The notes under the pieces are model-generated. The model had not been told where the DNA came from. It worked only from the letters and a program-made list of their open reading frames with translations, and did not search any database. Both the position numbers and the translations under genes were made by a program. DNA of 5,179 nucleotides from Winogradskyella sp. (lineage in GTDB: Bacteria; Bacteroidota; Bacteroidia; Flavobacteriales; Flavobacteriaceae), in NCBI GenBank assembly GCA_030149115.1, contig JASBSE010000081.1, forward strand, positions 1 through 5,179. The letters are read 5' to 3'. This document shows, one piece after another, positions 3,410-5,179 of this stretch (position 1 is its first letter; every line of letters starts with the position of its first letter).

Positions 3410-5179
3410 ATGAAGAATTTTTACGCATTTTTAATTGCCCTTTTTGCTACGAGTCTTGGGTTTGGGCAAATTATAAGTCAGTATGTAGAGACTGATTCTG
3501 GCTCTATCCCTAAAGGAATAGAAATTTGGAATAACACTGGTGCCACATTAGACTTTAGCACCAACAATCTTGTTATTGAAAAAGGAACTAATGGCGCTGC
3601 TCCTGGTACTGATTATACTTTATCCTCTGGAACATTAGCATCTGGTGCTGTACTTGTTATAGGTACTTCTGACATGGAAACTGTTACCACAACAAATGGA
3701 AGTGCTTTTTATGTGAAAGCATTTTCTTTTAATGGAGATGATGCCTTAGTTGTTAAGTACGGTGGTACAATAACTGATGTTTTTGGAGATCCTGGAACTG
3801 GAGATCCTGGATCTGGTTGGGTTGGTAATGGTGTACAAACCTACAATCAAAATATATCACTAAATGCAGGCATAACTACTGGTGATACTGATGGATGGAC
3901 AGATCCAAGCTTACGCTTTGAGACTATTGGAGGTGGCCAAGATTTAACTGGTTTTGGCATTGCTCCTTCAGCACCTAGCTCAGATACCTCGGTACAATTT
4001 GCTTCGTCATCAATAAGCGTTTTAGAAGATGTTGGCACTATTGATTTAACGTTTGAAATTACAAATGAGGATGCTACAAATAGTACTAGTTTTGACGTTG
4101 TTTTAACGACTGGTGATACTGCTGATATTAATGAGTACACAACACAAACTGTGACGTTCCCTGCAGGTTCTTCAACCAATGAAATTGTAACAATTACAAT
4201 TAGTGATGATGCTTTAGTTGAATCTAATGAAACGTTGACGTTTGAGATTCAAAGCGTGTCAGGTGGAAACAATGCTGTCGTTGGAATAAACAACACTTTT
4301 GACTTAACCATACAAGATAATGATGGTACAACCCCATTACCTGGTGACATTGTAATTACTGAAATTATGTATAACTCATCTGGTACTGATGACGAATGGA
4401 TAGAAATTTACAATGCTTCCGGCGCCGATATTACTTTAGATTCTAGTTGGAGATTAAACTACAATGGAAACACATATGACTTTACAGGAGTTCTTATTTC
4501 TGACGAGAGCTACTTAACAATTGCTGTAGGTAGTAGTGGAGACACTATTTTCAACAACGATAATCCATTTACACCAGATGTTAGTACCATTGGTATACCT
4601 GCTGCTGATATTAACAACACAAATAATTTAATTAACAGTTCTGCTACTATTGAGCTTATCTATGATCCTAGTGGTATAAACTCAACTATTGACACAGTTA
4701 CTTACGATGATGGTTCACCTTGGCCAACAACACCTGATGGTAATGGTCCTTCACTAGAGTTAACAGACACTTCTTTAGACAACGCTTTAGCTTCAAGCTG
4801 GACAGCATCATACAATAATGGTGGTAGCCCAGGCTCAGCTACTCCAATAGTTTACACTTTTAACGCAACATGGTCACCAAGCGATCCAAACACTAATGCT
4901 ACCGCTAATGATGTTATCGTTGTAGATTCTGGCGATGCTATCATCAACTCTAATATAACCTGTAACTCTGTAACTGTTAATCCAGGAGCTAGTCTTACAA
5001 TTAATACTGGTGTGGCTTTAGATGCAACTAATGGTACAACTTTAGAATCTAGCTCAACAAGCTATTCTAGCTTAATCCTTGATGGTAGTATTACAGGCTC
5101 TGTAAGCTATAAGCGTTATGTAAATGCCTATACCAATGATGCCGTGAACAATGATAACGACTTAATATCTGCACCTGTT
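3410..5179 (+). CDS. Lamin-tail / Calx-beta surface protein, 3' end missing
   Basis: The frame opens at ATG 3410 and stays open for 590 codons to the window edge, so the stop is outside. Residues 1-19 are a signal peptide (MKNFYAFLIALFA..., cleavage likely at G19|Q20). Residues about 21-180 form a first lamin-tail domain (KGIEIWNNTG near 35-44, FNGDDALVV at 107-115, then a GDPGTGDPGSGW loop). Residues 195-305 form a Calx-beta domain (VQFASSSISVLED start, FPAGSS, DDALVESNETLTFEI, IQDND end), a fold that usually binds calcium. Residues about 313-476 form a second lamin-tail domain (IVITEIMYN, DEWIEIYNASG at 328-338, SWPTTP-like ending). From about 481 a beta-repeat linker leads into YTNDAVNNDNDLISAPV, which matches the stalk of the 916-3168 protein. 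By that homology roughly 420 more residues ending in a T9SS sorting tail are expected, about 1,000 in all. A role in adhesion or surface display is inferred; lamin-tail domains also accompany secreted nucleases, but no nuclease domain is seen so far. Confidence 0.88.
   Translation, partial: MKNFYAFLIALFATSLGFGQIISQYVETDSGSIPKGIEIWNNTGATLDFSTNNLVIEKGTNGAAPGTDYTLSSGTLASGAVLVIGTSDMETVTTTNGSAFYVKAFSFNGDDALVVKYGGTITDVFGDPGTGDPGSGWVGNGVQTYNQNISLNAGITTGDTDGWTDPSLRFETIGGGQDLTGFGIAPSAPSSDTSVQFASSSISVLEDVGTIDLTFEITNEDATNSTSFDVVLTTGDTADINEYTTQTVTFPAGSSTNEIVTITISDDALVESNETLTFEIQSVSGGNNAVVGINNTFDLTIQDNDGTTPLPGDIVITEIMYNSSGTDDEWIEIYNASGADITLDSSWRLNYNGNTYDFTGVLISDESYLTIAVGSSGDTIFNNDNPFTPDVSTIGIPAADINNTNNLINSSATIELIYDPSGINSTIDTVTYDDGSPWPTTPDGNGPSLELTDTSLDNALASSWTASYNNGGSPGSATPIVYTFNATWSPSDPNTNATANDVIVVDSGDAIINSNITCNSVTVNPGASLTINTGVALDATNGTTLESSSTSYSSLILDGSITGSVSYKRYVNAYTNDAVNNDNDLISAPV
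3785..3814 (+). repeat. 15-bp tandem duplication inside lamin-tail domain 1
   Basis: Two adjacent 15-bp units, each starting GGAGATCCTGGA, differ at one base and encode GDPGT-GDPGS (residues 126-135). The reading frame is kept. The loop lies between two strands of the first lamin-tail domain. It may be a small slippage duplication or a normal glycine-rich loop of this domain class. Confidence 0.5.

Noticed and set aside
3847..4179. 110-codon open frame on the minus strand
   Set aside because: It is antisense to the first lamin-tail and Calx-beta region of the partial gene, which has clear domain matches in the + strand frame. Its composition is that of a shadow frame.

Overview
The window looks like a chromosomal piece of a marine-type Flavobacteriaceae (Bacteroidota) genome. 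It is AT-rich. Both genes encode exported proteins with short signal peptides ending in ...AQ or ...GQ. The complete gene ends in a type IX secretion system (T9SS) type A sorting domain. Neither start codon has a Shine-Dalgarno sequence, and a TAnnTTTG -7 element typical of Bacteroidota lies upstream of each gene. Genus and species cannot be told from the window.

Layout: positions 1-770 hold no credible gene but are packed with repeats. These are four TATAGG-type hexamers spaced exactly 11 bp apart (93-136); a 15-unit array of 7-bp units without a single C on the + strand (137-241); a second 7-unit heptamer array (277-325); and a third array ending in four perfect GATTAGG units that fit the G-quadruplex rule (567-610). 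Two dispersed repeat families are interleaved with them: element A, about 34-43 bp, three copies, and hairpin element H, two near-identical copies of 41 bp plus one diverged copy. They alternate A-H-A-H-A-H. A copy of a CTGAGCTTGTCGAAG-type repeat lies in the middle. From about 771 come a promoter, a long AT-rich leader and gene 1 (916-3168, 750 aa). A strong intrinsic terminator (3198-3229) follows, then a short intergenic region with two overlapping inverted repeats next to a second promoter, then gene 2 (3410 to the window end, 590 codons, 3' end missing).

Gene 1 encodes a surface or secreted protein with an N-terminal beta-sandwich-like domain, a long flavobacterial stalk region and a T9SS tail. 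Gene 2 encodes a lamin-tail / Calx-beta / lamin-tail protein that enters the same stalk region just before the window ends. The two therefore appear to be paralogous in their C-terminal half, with different N-terminal display modules on a shared cell-surface scaffold. The terminator and the separate promoters suggest two independent transcripts. No catalytic domain, defence system, RNA gene or CRISPR array is visible. The most unusual part is the composite repeat region upstream of gene 1.
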